Under the pieces are notes generated by a model. That model searched no databases. It saw only the letters and a list, made by a program, of their open reading frames with translations, and was not told the DNA's origin. Source: Ovis canadensis (taxonomy: Eukaryota; Chordata; Mammalia; Artiodactyla; Bovidae). From it: a stretch of 64,000 nucleotides of DNA. Positions 1 to 10,617 of this stretch are shown here, in pieces (the stretch's first letter is position 1; the number at the start of each line of letters is the position of its first letter). The position numbers and the translations under genes were made by a program. Location of the stretch: NCBI RefSeq assembly GCF_042477335.2, contig NC_091256.1, positions 23,092,501 through 23,156,500 of the forward strand, written 5' to 3'.

Positions 1-741
1 GTCAGTCCAACTTTATTTTTCTTTCCATTTGCATGGAATCTATTTTTCCATCCTCTCAGTTTCAGTCTATATGTGTCTTTAGGTGTGAAGTGGGTTTCTT
101 ATAGACAGCATATATATGGGTCTTCTTTTGTATCCATTCAGCCAATCTGTGTCTTTTGGTTGGAGCATTTAATCCATTTACATTTAAAGTAATTATTGAT
201 ATATATGTTCCTATTGCCATTTTCTTAATTGTCATTGATTTTGTAGATCTTTTTTCTTCTCTTGTATTTATTGGCTATATAAGTCCCTCTAACATTTGTT
301 GTAAAAATGGTTTGGTGGTACTGAATTCTCTTAACTTTTGCTTGTCTGAAAAGCTTTTTATTTCTCCATCAGTTTTGAATGAGATCCTTACTGGGTACAG
401 TAATCTTGGTTGTAGATTTTTCCCTTTCTGTATTTTAAATATATCCTGCCATTCCCTTCTGGCCTGCAGAGTTTCTGCTGAAAGATCAGCTGTTAAGCAT
501 ATGGGGTTTCTCTTGTATGTTACTTGTTGCTTCTCCCTTGCTGCTTTTAATATTCTGTCTTTGTGTTTAGTCTTTGTTAGTTTGATTAGTGTGTGTCTTG
601 GCATGCTTCTCCTTGGGTTTATCCTGTATGGGACTCTGTGTGCCTCTTGGACTTGATTGACTATTTCCTTTTCCATGTTGGGGAAATTTTCAACTATAAT
701 CTCTTCAAAAAATTTCTCGTACCCTTTCTTTTTCTCTTCTG
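1..741 (-). mobile_element. L1 LINE, end of ORF1 and start of ORF2
   Basis: Read on the minus strand, 275-741 encodes the C-terminal half of L1 ORF1p, the RNA-binding protein, with FFEEIIVENFPNMEKE, an IN.RRSMPRHTLIKL stretch and ILKAAREKQQVTYK. Sequence at 1-270 is the L1 region that follows, leading into ORF2. The element runs off the left edge of the window. Its order breaks at about 741, where the next L1 segment is in the opposite orientation. Confidence 0.85.
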
Positions 742-870
742 TAGAAGGAATCAACAGCAGAATATCTGAAGCAGAAGAGTGAATCAATGCGCTGGAAGAT
801 AAAATATTGGAAATAACTTCCAGAGAAGAATAAAAAAAATGAAAAGAACTGAGACAATATCAAACACACT
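742..870 (+). mobile_element. Inverted 5' segment of the same L1 (ORF1 coiled coil)
   Basis: The plus strand translates as GINSRISEAEE, stop, INALEDKILEITSREE, which is the L1 ORF1 coiled-coil region normally found just upstream of the part at 275-741. It points the opposite way, with its own 5' side at the junction. This is the arrangement left by twin priming during L1 insertion. The outer end, near 870, is approximate. Confidence 0.75.
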
Positions 871-2300
871 TCTTATTATTTTATTTTTATTTTCTGTCAA
901 GGCCCTAGGTTGTTTGGTAGGATGAACAATACTACCTGGAGATTAGAAACAGATTTAAAATTGCTGAATTGCAATGCCTAGAAATACCCTGGTGAGTCAA
1001 ACATGCCTGAGAAAAGAGGGTAAAAAAAAAAAACCACTGTTATGAAACAGTGGTAATTAAGGAATATTCCACTTTGGTCTGTTTTGAGTCAAGCAGTACT
1101 GCAAAGGGATTGTGTGGCTTTATTTTTAGGCTGCAGATTATTGATTCAGCTAATTGGCAGAGCTGTTCTTAGCTGACAAATGTGCATTTGGTTGTAGAGA
1201 ATGAGAAATTAGATGTTTTGTCTGTCTTCCTAGAGAAAGGAAACTGCTGAGGAGAACTTCTCCAGGCTTAAGCCTCTTTCCAGGTGGGCCAAGTGCAAGG
1301 TCACTTGACTAGCGCTGGGATTCACACTGCACACACACACACACAGACACACACACACACGCAGACACACAGACACACACACACACGCAGTCCCTTGGGC
1401 CCATCAGTGATGGATACCTCTTCGCATTACAGCCAGGTTTCCAGAGGCCATGCCTGGTTGACACAGGGCTGTGAGGGCTAGGGCCTCCAGGCTGACACTG
1501 GCGCAGTTCATCTAGTGAGTTAACTAGCTGGCACCTTGGTCTCAGGGGCTGTGATGGCACGTGGATGTCAGTGGTGTCAGAGATGGAGGGGTTGGCCGAC
1601 AAGCACTGGAGGCAGCTCTAGGGTAGGGACGACGTTTCAGGTGAAGGAAGACATAGAGCGCACATCTCTAAACATGTTCAGAGTGCACGAAGAACAGACA
1701 CTGAGAGGCAGGGCCCCAATCCTGTGCAGGTGATAGGTTCCACAGTGACACAAGGCCCGGGGCTTGGCTTAATGCTCTGCTGCAATCGTCTTAGAATTCT
1801 TCTTCTTGTTTAACAAAAGACTCTTTGTTTTAATTTTGTACTAGGCCCCACAAATTCTTTAGCTGGTCTTGCTGGAAGGAGAGATAAAAGGTCAAGGGAT
1901 AGATGCCAGGAGGCTAATTTTGTATAAATTCTAGTCTGGGCCGTGGAAAAATCCTGTTCTCTGTAATAGGATTTAGAGAGATGGCATTAAATAATCCTCC
2001 TGACTTTATGATTGGATAAAGCGGCTGGAGGGCTTTGGACCTTGAAGTTGTTGAGAGAGGAGAGGCTGCATACTGGAGCTGAGAGTGATGCTTATGGTGG
2101 AGTGAAGGGCAGCTTCAAATGTCACATGGGGGGAGCACTGAGATGAGGGGGTGGGGTTCAAGGAGGAAGCACAGCGGTGGCCACCGGGGGTGAGATGCAC
2201 AGCAGGGGCCTTCCAAGTGGCCTGGGCCTTTGCAGCTGACCTAATTAGAAGGTCTGAGGAGTAAAGAGAATTTGCAGAATTCCCTGGCTTTTGCCTTCCT
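871..2300. other. Intergenic, mostly unique
   Basis: No gene is supported here. The stretch contains a CA/CAGA microsatellite at 1330-1386. Short open frames across it come from the simple repeat. Nothing else is recognised. Confidence 0.6.
1330..1386. repeat. (CA)n microsatellite with CAGA interruptions
   Basis: About 57 bp of CA dinucleotides broken by CAGACA and CGCAGACA units. It is an imperfect repeat and so perhaps less variable than a pure one. Confidence 0.95.
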
Positions 2301-2309
2301 TGGTGCTCA

Positions 2310-2445
2310 AGAGAAAGTCACTTAACTTTTCAGTATTTCAGATTCCTTATCAGTAGAAGGATTTTTCTTCTCACTGCTCTCAGACTCTTTAACAGTTTAG
2401 CCTGATAAAATCTGTCAAGTGCTCAAGCCCTGGGAGATAGGCTGT
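2310..2445 (+). repeat. MIR-like SINE remnant
   Basis: It resembles the MIR core (AGTCACTTAACTTTTCAGT, followed by a TCAGATTCCTTATCAGTAGAAGG-type segment). It is strongly diverged, so the assignment is tentative. Confidence 0.45.
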
Positions 2446-2759
2446 TTATCAATCAGGATGGTAGCCTGCTCCTTCCAACAGAAAGTGAATTTGGGATCTT
2501 GCAGAATACCCCTGGAGGATGTAGTCTGAAGTTTAGGAGTTCAAGTGCTCTGCTTAGCAGTTTTGCAGGGAAAGGGCTTAAGTGCTGTCCATGGCCTCTC
2601 CCCAAAGCTCCTGCACGTTATCTAGTTGTATTTCCTCACCAAGTAAAGTATGAGGTCAGACCCGGACCTCTGATTTCTCAGATACTGTAGTTGGGGCCTG
2701 CTTAATCTAGAGGATTCATAAAAATAACAGCCAGTGGCGTCTCAAGGGTAGTACAGACA

Positions 2760-2895
2760 ATTTAGGTCGACTGCTGCAATTTCAAATGAGAAAATGGGAA
2801 GAGAAGAAGGTTGTGGGTGGCCCAGGTCACACAGGTGAGTGTGCAGAGCTGTGTCCAGTGACCAGAGGTTTAACTTCTGGTCCAAGGGTTTTCCC
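2760..2895 (+). repeat. MIR-like SINE remnant
   Basis: It resembles the MIR 3' half, with GAGAAAATGGGAAGAGAAG, a CAGGTCACACAGGTGAG segment and a trailing TTCTGGTCCAAGGG. It is old and diverged. Confidence 0.5.
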
Positions 2896-3004
2896 TGATA
2901 TCACATGTCTGCTGGACACTCAGGCCCACAATCACTAGATTTGAGGAATTCCGTTGCATTTCATGTTTACATATGTCCCAAGGTTATTATGGAATGCCTG
3001 TTGA

Positions 3005-3170
3005 TCAGAGTGATAACAGTAGCGATAAGTACCGTTTATACAGGGCCTGCGATGGGCACAGTGAGCTCAGAACTTCACCTAATCCTTTCAACCACCTTTG
3101 GAGGGAGAGCTTATTACTTTCACTTCTCAGAGAAGACTAGGGCTCAATATCACATGGCTCTTAGTTACAG
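3005..3170 (+). repeat. MIR SINE
   Basis: Plus-strand MIR pattern: a start like GTACCGTTTATACAGGGCCT, then CACCTAATCCTTTCAACCAC and a CTTCTCAGAGAAGACTAGG block. It is diverged but in the right order. Confidence 0.6.
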
Positions 3171-4555
3171 ATCCTAGGTTTCATCAGCCTTCTAGCAGTT
3201 CCGGCAGCTCTTCTTCTCTGACAGGCTGCAGTGCAGTTAGTGGGGGCCCTTCCATCCCATCCTCTGCTAAGCAAGAGCTGGAGCTGGAGTGTGCGTTAGT
3301 ACATAGTAGTTAGCTTCATTATTTTTTTCCAGTTGCTAACACAGAAGACTTAATCCAGGCAAAAGAAATGGAAGTAGACCAGAGGTATGAGGATGCTGCT
3401 TTATAGAAATTTTATGGTGATTTGTGTATAATTTGTCAATTCCCTGGAAGACACAGTCAAGCAAAGTAATTTGGTTATAAGAAAGGACAATGTTTGAAGT
3501 CAATATAAACAGACCTGACTAGAAATTGAAAGGAAATGGAAGACTTCTAGGCTGTACTCGCCCAGGACGTTCAGGCTGTAGGATACATGGGTCAGGGCCT
3601 GCATATTCACCCCTCTGCTGGGCGCAGAACAGAGCAGGGGTGTGGTGATACCTGTCTGGGGAGGGGTGGAGACATGGTGGGCCTCCCTCCTGCAGCTCTT
3701 TGCCAAACCCATTCAGAGCAGAGGCCATGCCCCCTACAGATGAACTCAAGGCCCTCTGTCACCACTGTCATTTGTGTTAAACAGTAAAGCCACCAGCCTT
3801 CATTTACCTAAACTCATGTTGCTTCCCCCAGCTGGAAGCTTCTCGGTCAGCTGAGGCTGCTGTAAGTACAGTGAAGTGTGAAATAACTGCACAGGTTCCT
3901 GTTTGATGAGCGGAGTGTGGTTTCTCATTACTCCCCAGGGGCCACTTGTAATGAGAAATTGGACTTGTAAGTCTTGAAACTTTTCCGCTCACCACTCTGT
4001 GTGTCTTGCATTATTTTGCCTTTTAAAATTAGCATGCTATTTTAGACAATGAAGAGAGCAGGCTTTAGAAGCATAACAGAGCATCTGCTTTACAGAAACT
4101 GCTAAGCAGTCTCTGTTCACATTGAGTTTTGACTTATTACCCAGAATAGGAAAATATGCAAATACAGAATGTGTGCATTGACTGTGCTTTTGCCTTGAGG
4201 CTCTTTTGTATTACATATCTAATGGATGGATATTTGTGTGTGGGTTTGATTCCTGTTTCTCCATATGACTGTGCTTGTGGGTTCTGGACTGTGGCATGCC
4301 CTGGAAGGCATGATGCTTCTCTTAGCTGGTACCCAGCACCTTGTACTGTGCCCTCAGCACTGGACCATGAAGTAGATTTTGTGTTAATAATGACCACCCT
4401 TTGTAGGTACTAAGTTTTTACTGCAATTTGAAGATATGAGAAGAGTGAAAAAAGTCTTTTCTGATGCCATGGTACCCCTTGTTTGAGCCCTACAAGCATG
4501 CTGTGCTTACTTCCACATTTACTGGGCTTGTCATGGGTGCTCTATTTGCATATTC
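3171..4555. other. Intergenic, unique
   Basis: No gene, RNA or repeat family is recognised. The longest open frames are under 90 codons, overlap on both strands and look like chance. Confidence 0.6.
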
Positions 4556-4690
4556 AAGTGTCTGTCTCCTTCACTAGACTCTAAGCTCTTTGAGAATAGG
4601 GCCTGTGCCAGCCTTGTTCATTTTGGGGTCCTCAGAGCATATTAGTGCAAAGCCCTTGGTGGGCATGCAAATAGATATTTGTTTAGTTGT
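4556..4690 (+). repeat. L2 LINE 3' end
   Basis: It follows the L2 3' pattern: TAGACTCTAAGCTCTTTGAG, then a GGGCCTGTG..TTGTTCAT segment and a terminal AAATAGATATTTGTTTAG-like end. It is an old element shared by placental mammals. Confidence 0.6.
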
Positions 4691-4714
4691 TTTGGTACCT
4701 TTAATTTAATACTG

Positions 4715-4945
4715 TTAGTACTTTTAATATGCTGAGCATTGCAAATTATCTTAAACACATTTTCCCATGTAATCTTCACAATAACCACGTGGGACTGTTA
4801 TTGATCTTCATATGTTACAGAAAACAAATCCAGAATTCAGATAGGGTAAGCAGCCTGCCACGATCTTCCAGCTGAGCCACATAATTGTGAACTGAGTCCG
4901 AGTGACTGCAAAGCACTCATCTTCTGGGCTACCCCACACTGCTCT
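4715..4945 (+). repeat. MIR SINE
   Basis: Plus-strand MIR: ATGCTGAGCATTGCAAATTA, CCATGTAATCTTCACAATAA, a TACAGAAAACAAATC segment and a closing CATCTTCTGGGCTACC. Typical of a diverged copy. Confidence 0.65.
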
Positions 4946-5558
4946 GTGTGTCAGATGGTAAAGAGATGTAAAAGTCACTCGAGATGCTGATGGATACAAA
5001 ACACAGAGTGGGGAGGTGTGTGGATACACTGGCAAAAGGATGTTGGTAAGAGATGCAACCCCTTCAAAATTTTCACAGAGACGTTCTCATTGAATAGAAA
5101 TATTTTTTTTTTTTCCTTAGAGACAGAAGCTAGATAAGGCATGTTTTGTTCACTGTTTCTGACTTTGGAGTCAATGTACATGGATATCATAATTATAGGT
5201 GAGGATGGCAAAGCCATTACTAATTGATTTAATTGAGGTTATTGAATCCATTCTAATTCTGAGAATGACTACGGGAGAGCTTTAGGGTTGGGAGCAAAAT
5301 GGAGAACACAAGGTAGTCCAAAGGACCTCCTGTTTTCACAGGCTTACAGTGTAATGAGGAATGGGAGGAATACTCAAGTTTCTATACAATAAAAGGGAGT
5401 ACAGTAATTTTTAAAAAATGATTTGGCGTAAAGAGAGGGTATACCAGAAATAATAAATTATATATGATTGATGATATAGGTATATTATGGAAGGGGTAGT
5501 ATTGAGATAGTTCTTGAAAAATGGATGAAATCTGATAGTTGGATATTCGAAGGTGATT
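4946..5558. other. Intergenic, unique
   Basis: AT-rich sequence with no recognised gene or repeat before the BovB at 5560. Confidence 0.55.
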
Positions 5559-5559
5559 A

Positions 5560-6328
5560 ATGACATGGCAGACAGCGAAGAGGATCTAAAAAGCCTCTTG
5601 ATGAGGGTAAAGGAAGAGAGTGAAAGAGCAGCTTAAAACTGAATATTAAGAAAACTAAGTGCATGACATCTGGCCCCATTAATTCATGGCAAATAGAAGG
5701 AAAAAAGTGGAAATACTGACAGATTTCTTCTTCTTGGGCTCGAAAATCATTGTGGATGGTGACTGCAGCCATGAAATCAGAAGACGTTTGCTTCTTGGCA
5801 GGAAAGCTATGACCAATCTAGATAGTGTATTGAAAAGCAGAGATATTACTCTGCCGACGAAGGTCCGTATAGTCAAGGCTATGGTCTTCCCAGTGGTCAT
5901 GAACAATTGTGAGAGCTGGACGGTAAAGAAGGTGGAGTGCAGAAGAATTGATGCCTTTGAACTGTGGTGCTGGAGTAGATTCCTGAGAGTCCCTTGGACA
6001 GCAAGGAGATCTAACCCATCAATCTTAAGGGAAATCAACCCTGAAAAGTCGTTAGAAGGACTGATACTGAAGCTGAAACTCCAGTATTTTGGTCATTTGA
6101 TGCAAACAGCTGACTCATTGGAAAAGTCCCTGATACTGGGAAAGATTGAGGGCAGAAGGAGAAGAGGGCGTCAGAGGATGAGATAGCTGGATGGCATCAC
6201 TGATGCAATGGACATGAACTTGGGCAAACTTTGGGAGATGGTGAGGGACAGGGAGGCCTAGCGTGCTGCAGTCCATGGGGTCACAAAGAGTCGGACACGG
6301 CTGGGCTACTGAACAGCAGCAACAATGA
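5560..6328 (+). mobile_element. BovB (RTE) LINE, 5'-truncated 3' part
   Basis: Plus-strand translation from 5686 gives 166 codons of the BovB C-terminal region after the reverse-transcriptase core: FFLGSKIIVDGDCSHEI, LPTKVRIVKAMVFPVV, SWTVKK and [19 protein letters not shown]. The copy ends in the 3' stretch that other BovB copies here share (TGGGGTCACAAAGAGTCGGA). It is 5'-truncated and cannot move. Confidence 0.9.
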
Positions 6329-6414
6329 CATGGTCTCTGCCTTTAAGAACAGGTAAGGCTTTTTGGCAGAAATGAGCACTGAGAGAATAGAGGAATAGAG
6401 AAAACACACTCCAC

Positions 6415-6945
6415 TGCAGCATTATTACAGTAGTACCTGAGATACGGAAGCAACCAACATGTCCATGGTTAAGGTGTGGTATATATGCATGTGCATACAA
6501 TGGAATACAAACCTTGCCATTTGTGACAACAGGGATGGACCTAGAGGGTATTATGCCAAGTGAAACAAATCAGACAAAGACAAATACTGCATGATTCCAC
6601 TTCAATGTGGAATTTAAAATACAAACAAACAAACATAACAGAAACAGACACGTTGATACAAAGAACAAATTTATGGGTGCCAGAGGAAATGGGAGGTGAG
6701 TAGGAGAAATAGGGGAAGGCGATTAAGAGGTACAAACTTCCAGTCATAAAATAAAGAGTCACAGGGATATAATGTATAGCACAGTAATATAGTCAGTAAT
6801 ATTATAATAGCTTTGTATGGTGACAGATGTTTACTAGACTCATAGTGGTGATCAATTGTATAAAAATACCAAATCACTGTGTTGTATGCCTGAAACTAAT
6901 ATAACGTAAGTCAGCTACACCTCAATTTAAAAACAAAATAATTAT
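6415..6945 (+). mobile_element. L1 LINE 3' UTR with A-rich tail
   Basis: The order is that of an L1 3' UTR: ACATGTCCATGGTTAAGG, AATGGAATACAAACCTTGCC, GCATGATTCCACTTC, a TGGGTGCCAGAGG segment and AACTAATATAACGTAAGTCA, ending in TCAATTTAAAAACAAAATAA. Only the 3' end is present. Confidence 0.7.
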
Positions 6946-7780
6946 GCAAGATAATATTGAAAACATACTGTGGGACTGTGTCTTTCTGGGGAAATCATGA
7001 AGACTTCCTGGATGAGTGACTTGGCAGCCCAGGAACCTGGGGTTGTAGACTGTGTTGATCTGACCCTTGAAAGAGGGTTTAAGATACACAGGAAGCTCAG
7101 TTAACGTAAGCGCCTCCAGTTCACTGACTCAAGTGCCTCCAGTTCACTGACTCAGTCTTCACGGGGATTCAGGATGCTTGAGTACAGAACCCACACGGTC
7201 GGGAAGGGAAAAGGATTCTTCCTAAACAGCGCAGTGCACTGTCACACTGCTCTTCCGAGCTGGCGCAGAAGAGTCAGGCAGCATTTGGGTTGGATTACAT
7301 TGAAACCACGTCAGAGACTGAATAATTAAAACCACTTTAAAGGGAAGTCTGATTTCCCTCTGGCGAGGCACTTATGATTCTGGCACAGAAACATTTTTCA
7401 AGTTAACTTATGTTTTATTCTCCATTTAAAATTTGTCATGGTAAATAATCCTTTCTCAACTGGTAGTATCTTGAACGTAAGAGTGGATGCTGTCTGAATG
7501 TTAGGCAGCCAGTCCTGGCGTGGAATCAACTAGCTTTTCCTTAAATGGAGATTGCAAAACTAATAAAGGAACACGCATAACCCAACACTAGGAATATTTC
7601 TGTGGTGAGGATGACCAGAGATACTTTTGCTTGTCGAAGGAAATGGGATAGTAAAGATGTTAATTAGCTGTACTATGGCAACAGTTTTTTTCTTTTTTTT
7701 TTTTAACAACCCTAAACTTTACCATTCTATATGTCTACAACTCTGTGTTGATGGCTATGAAAATACAAATCACATGGAGA
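6946..7780. other. Intergenic, unique
   Basis: No gene or repeat family is recognised. A 24-bp duplication (cctccagttcactgactc-type) sits at about 7110-7155. Confidence 0.55.
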
Positions 7781-7782
7781 CG

Positions 7783-7985
7783 TATTTATGAAATATTTTC
7801 AGCAGCTTTATTGAGAAATAATTCATATACCATAAAATTCACTCATTTTGAAGCCACAGTCTAATTTCACAACCCAAAGACTGCGTGCCCACTGCAGCCT
7901 CTCCCCAGCCTCCGGCAACCACTAGTCCACTTGCTGTCTCTATAGATTCACCTTTTCTGAGGATTTCATAATAAAATATCCTTTA
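7783..7985 (-). mobile_element. Old L1 LINE 3' UTR fragment
   Basis: In plus reading: TTTATTGAGAAATAATTCAT, ATACCATAAAATTCACTC, then CCCAGCCTCCGGCAACCAC and CTGTCTCTATAGATTCACC. This is the reverse complement of the conserved 3' UTR of mammalian L1M-type elements. Confidence 0.65.
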
Positions 7986-8665
7986 TTGAATTCTGTGAGG
8001 TCATGACTATGGGGAATGTATATGTATTATTTTTTAAGAGTAAAAAAAAGAGATGTTAGTTTCCTGACAACAAAGGATGGCAAAATTAGCATTATTCATT
8101 CAGAAGCAAATCGTAACATTAAAGGTTATATTCTGTATAGGAACCATAGCTACTGAACTAAGAAAGAGCAGAAGCTATTCATGTAGAGATGAAGAAATGA
8201 AACAAATGAATTAGATGCCAAGACATATCACCTGAGAGATGAAACTGTTGATCGATAATCCCTCTGTTGGTTTTTCAATGAGAAAAGAAATACTTTTTCA
8301 GATCATTTTGAGTCCATCCTGAGTTGTAGTTGATCTTGAGTTTAAATGTTGGACCTGTTGGCTCAGGTGTTTTTCTGAGTCAGAAGGAGGCCCGATGCAC
8401 ACCATATTGAACCCTATGCTGGCTGTATGTGTGCGTGCAGAAAGCCTGTTTGGCAGGCACCAGGAATTCCCAGGCTGCCAGTGTCTTATCACCACGGGTG
8501 GGCTGTCTACGAACACGGTCACTGTTCTCTCTAGCTGTGATCAATACTTGGGGAGGCTAGTCTTTGTCATAGCTCACTGTGTTTTAAGGAAAGTGGATGT
8601 ATTTTTAAAGAGCAAGCAAATTTATTGTAGGTTTCTTGGTCATTTCTTTAGATAGGAGCATTTTA
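7986..8665. other. Intergenic, unique
   Basis: No gene or repeat is recognised. Two overlapping frames at 8298-8655, on opposite strands and under 90 codons, look like chance. Confidence 0.55.
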
Positions 8666-8668
8666 TCT

Positions 8669-9092
8669 AATGTATCCATTTGCCAGAGCTGCTGTAACAA
8701 AATACCACAAACTGGATGGCTTAAAGACAAAAATTTATTGTCTTGCAGCTCCAGAGGCTGGCAGTCCAAGATCAAGATGTCAGCTGGGTTGGTTCCTTCC
8801 CAGGGCTTCAGGGGAGGATCAGCCCCACAACCCTCTCCTAGCTTCTGGAGGTTTGCTGGAAATCTCTGCCATCCTTTGGCTACCGGAAGCATCACCCATC
8901 TCTGTCCTCATCCTCCCAGGGTGTTCCCTGGAGGGCATGTCTGTCTGTGTCCAGGTTCCCTCTAGTCCACTGTGATTTTGTCTTAACTTATTGCACCTGT
9001 AGCCACACTGTTTCCAAATTAGATCACATTCTGTGGTACTGGGGATTAAGATTTCAACCTATGAACATTTAGGGGACAGAATACAATAGGTA
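8669..9092 (-). mobile_element. MLT1-type (ERVL-MaLR) solo LTR
   Basis: Plus reading shows the reverse of a MaLR LTR: GCTGCTGTAACAAAATACCA, CAAACTGGATGGCTTAAAG, AATTTATTGTCTTGCAGCTC, GGCTGGCAGTCCAAGATCA and, at the far end, TCTGTGGTACTGGGGATTA with AACCTATGAACATTTAGGGG. No internal retroviral sequence flanks it. It predates ruminants. Confidence 0.75.
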
Positions 9093-9102
9093 ATACCTAA
9101 TA

Positions 9103-9335
9103 ATAACTAAACATCAACAGCAAGCATACAGCATAGAATGTGCCACACACTGTTCTGCCAAGCACTTCCAAAGGTTAACTCAGTTAATCCTCATAACCCC
9201 TACGATATGGGTACTAGTATCATCCCTTCTTTACAGATTTAAAAAATTGAGGCACCAAAGGGTCATACAGCTTTCAGATAGTGAGTTTGGGGTTAGAACC
9301 CAGGCTATCTGGCGCCAAGGTACCTTCTTTTACAT
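9103..9335 (+). repeat. MIR SINE
   Basis: A good MIR: CACACACTGTTCTGCCAAGC, TTAACTCAGTTAATCCTCAT, GATATGGGTACTAGTATCAT, TTTACAGATT, GAGGCACCAAAGGGTCATAC and GAACCCAGGCTATCTGGC follow in the right order. Confidence 0.85.
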
Positions 9336-9522
9336 GCCAAAGTACACAGTGCCACGTCTAGATACTCACAATCTGTCCAAATTGCTTTTATATTATAAAA
9401 TTTCATAGGTAATGGAGTTTATGACCCTAACCTCTTAAAAATTTTTTTTTATTGGAGGATAGTTGTTTTAGTGTTGTGATGGTTTCTGTTGTGCATCAAT
9501 GTGAATCAGCCATAATTTTATT

Positions 9523-9524
<2 letters not shown>

Positions 9525-9558
<34 letters not shown>

Positions 9559-9571
9559 TATATATATATAC
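9525..9571. repeat. (CA)n(TA)n microsatellite within L1 3' UTR
   Basis: Fifteen CA units followed by CG and seven TA units. It lies inside the L1 3' UTR and probably grew from the CATATA-rich part of that element. Confidence 0.95.
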
Positions 9572-9968
9572 ACCCTCCCTCTTGAACCTTCCTCCCCTCC
9601 CCCACCCCACCTTTCTAGCTCATCACAGAACACCAGACTGGGCTCCCTGTAGTAAACAGCAGTTTCCTGCTCAGTATCTATGATAGTGTATATACATCAG
9701 TGATACTTTCTCAATTTGTCCTACCCTCTCCTTCCCCTGCTGTGTCCACCATCGTCTATGTCTGTGTCTCCATTTCTTCTCTGTAAGTAGGTTTATCAGT
9801 ACTATTTTTCTAGATTCCATATATATGTTAATATACGATATTTGTTTTTCTCTTTCTGACTGACTTCTCTCTGTATAACAGGCTCTAGGGTCATCCAGCT
9901 CACTGCAACTGACTCAAATTCATTCCTTTTTGTCGCTGAGTAATATTTCATTGTATGTGTGTACCACA

Positions 9969-10195
9969 GGGCTTCTCAGGTGGTATCAGTTGTAAAGAAC
10001 TTACCAGCCAATGCAGGAGACATAAGAGACATGGGTTCAATTTGTGGGTCTGGAAGATCCCCTCGAGGAGGGCATGACAACTCACCCCAGTATTCTTCCC
10101 TGGAGAATCCCGTGAACAGAGGAGCCTGGTGGGCTACAGTCCAGTGGGTCGCAAAGAGTTGGACCCAACTGAGCAACTTAGCATGCACACATCAC
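9969..10195 (+). mobile_element. Bov-tA SINE inserted in L1
   Basis: tRNA-derived ruminant SINE: a start like GGCTTCTCAGGTGGTATCAG, then ATGCAGGAGACATAAGAGAC, CCCCAGTATTCTTCCCTGG and GGGTCGCAAAGAGTTGGAC. The L1 sequence resumes on the right, so the SINE is younger. Confidence 0.9.
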
Positions 10196-10617
10196 AACGT
10201 CTTTATCCACTCATCTGTTGATGGACATCTAGGTTGCTTCTATGTCCTGGCTATTGTAAATAGTGCTGCAATGAACGTCGGGCTACATGTGTCTTTTTGA
10301 ATTGTAGTTTTTTCAGGGTATATGCCCAGGAGTGAGACTGTGGGGTTGTATGATAGTTTTTTTCCTAATATTTTTAAGAAGTCTCCATATTGTTCTCTAT
10401 AATGGCTATATCAATTTATATTCAATACCATCTCTTTAGATGGTTTTATGAAAGGAATTGTATTCCTCCTCTACAGAGAAATATACTTTATATAGATTCA
10501 GAATGGTCCTTGATTTCCCTGTTAAAGAGAAAATATGTTAAGCTGATGAACTGACTTATTATAACATGTATACACTTATATTAGGTTAAGCCATACAAAA
10601 TTATTTTTTATAAGATA

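Larger units (their letters stand above)
9437..10450 (-). mobile_element. L1 LINE 3' end, split by a SINE
   Basis: Read in reverse this is a ruminant L1 3' UTR: poly(T) and TTATTGGAGGATAGTTG at the left, then TGTATAACAGGCTCTAGGGT, GCTGAGTAATATTTCATTGT, and, after the SINE, TTGATGGACATCTAGGTTGC and AATAGTGCTGCAATGAACG. It contains a CA/TA microsatellite. A Bov-tA SINE at about 9969-10195 splits it. Confidence 0.8.

Noticed and set aside
1284..1602. Frames rich in His-Thr or Cys-Val
   Set aside because: They are translations of the CA microsatellite.
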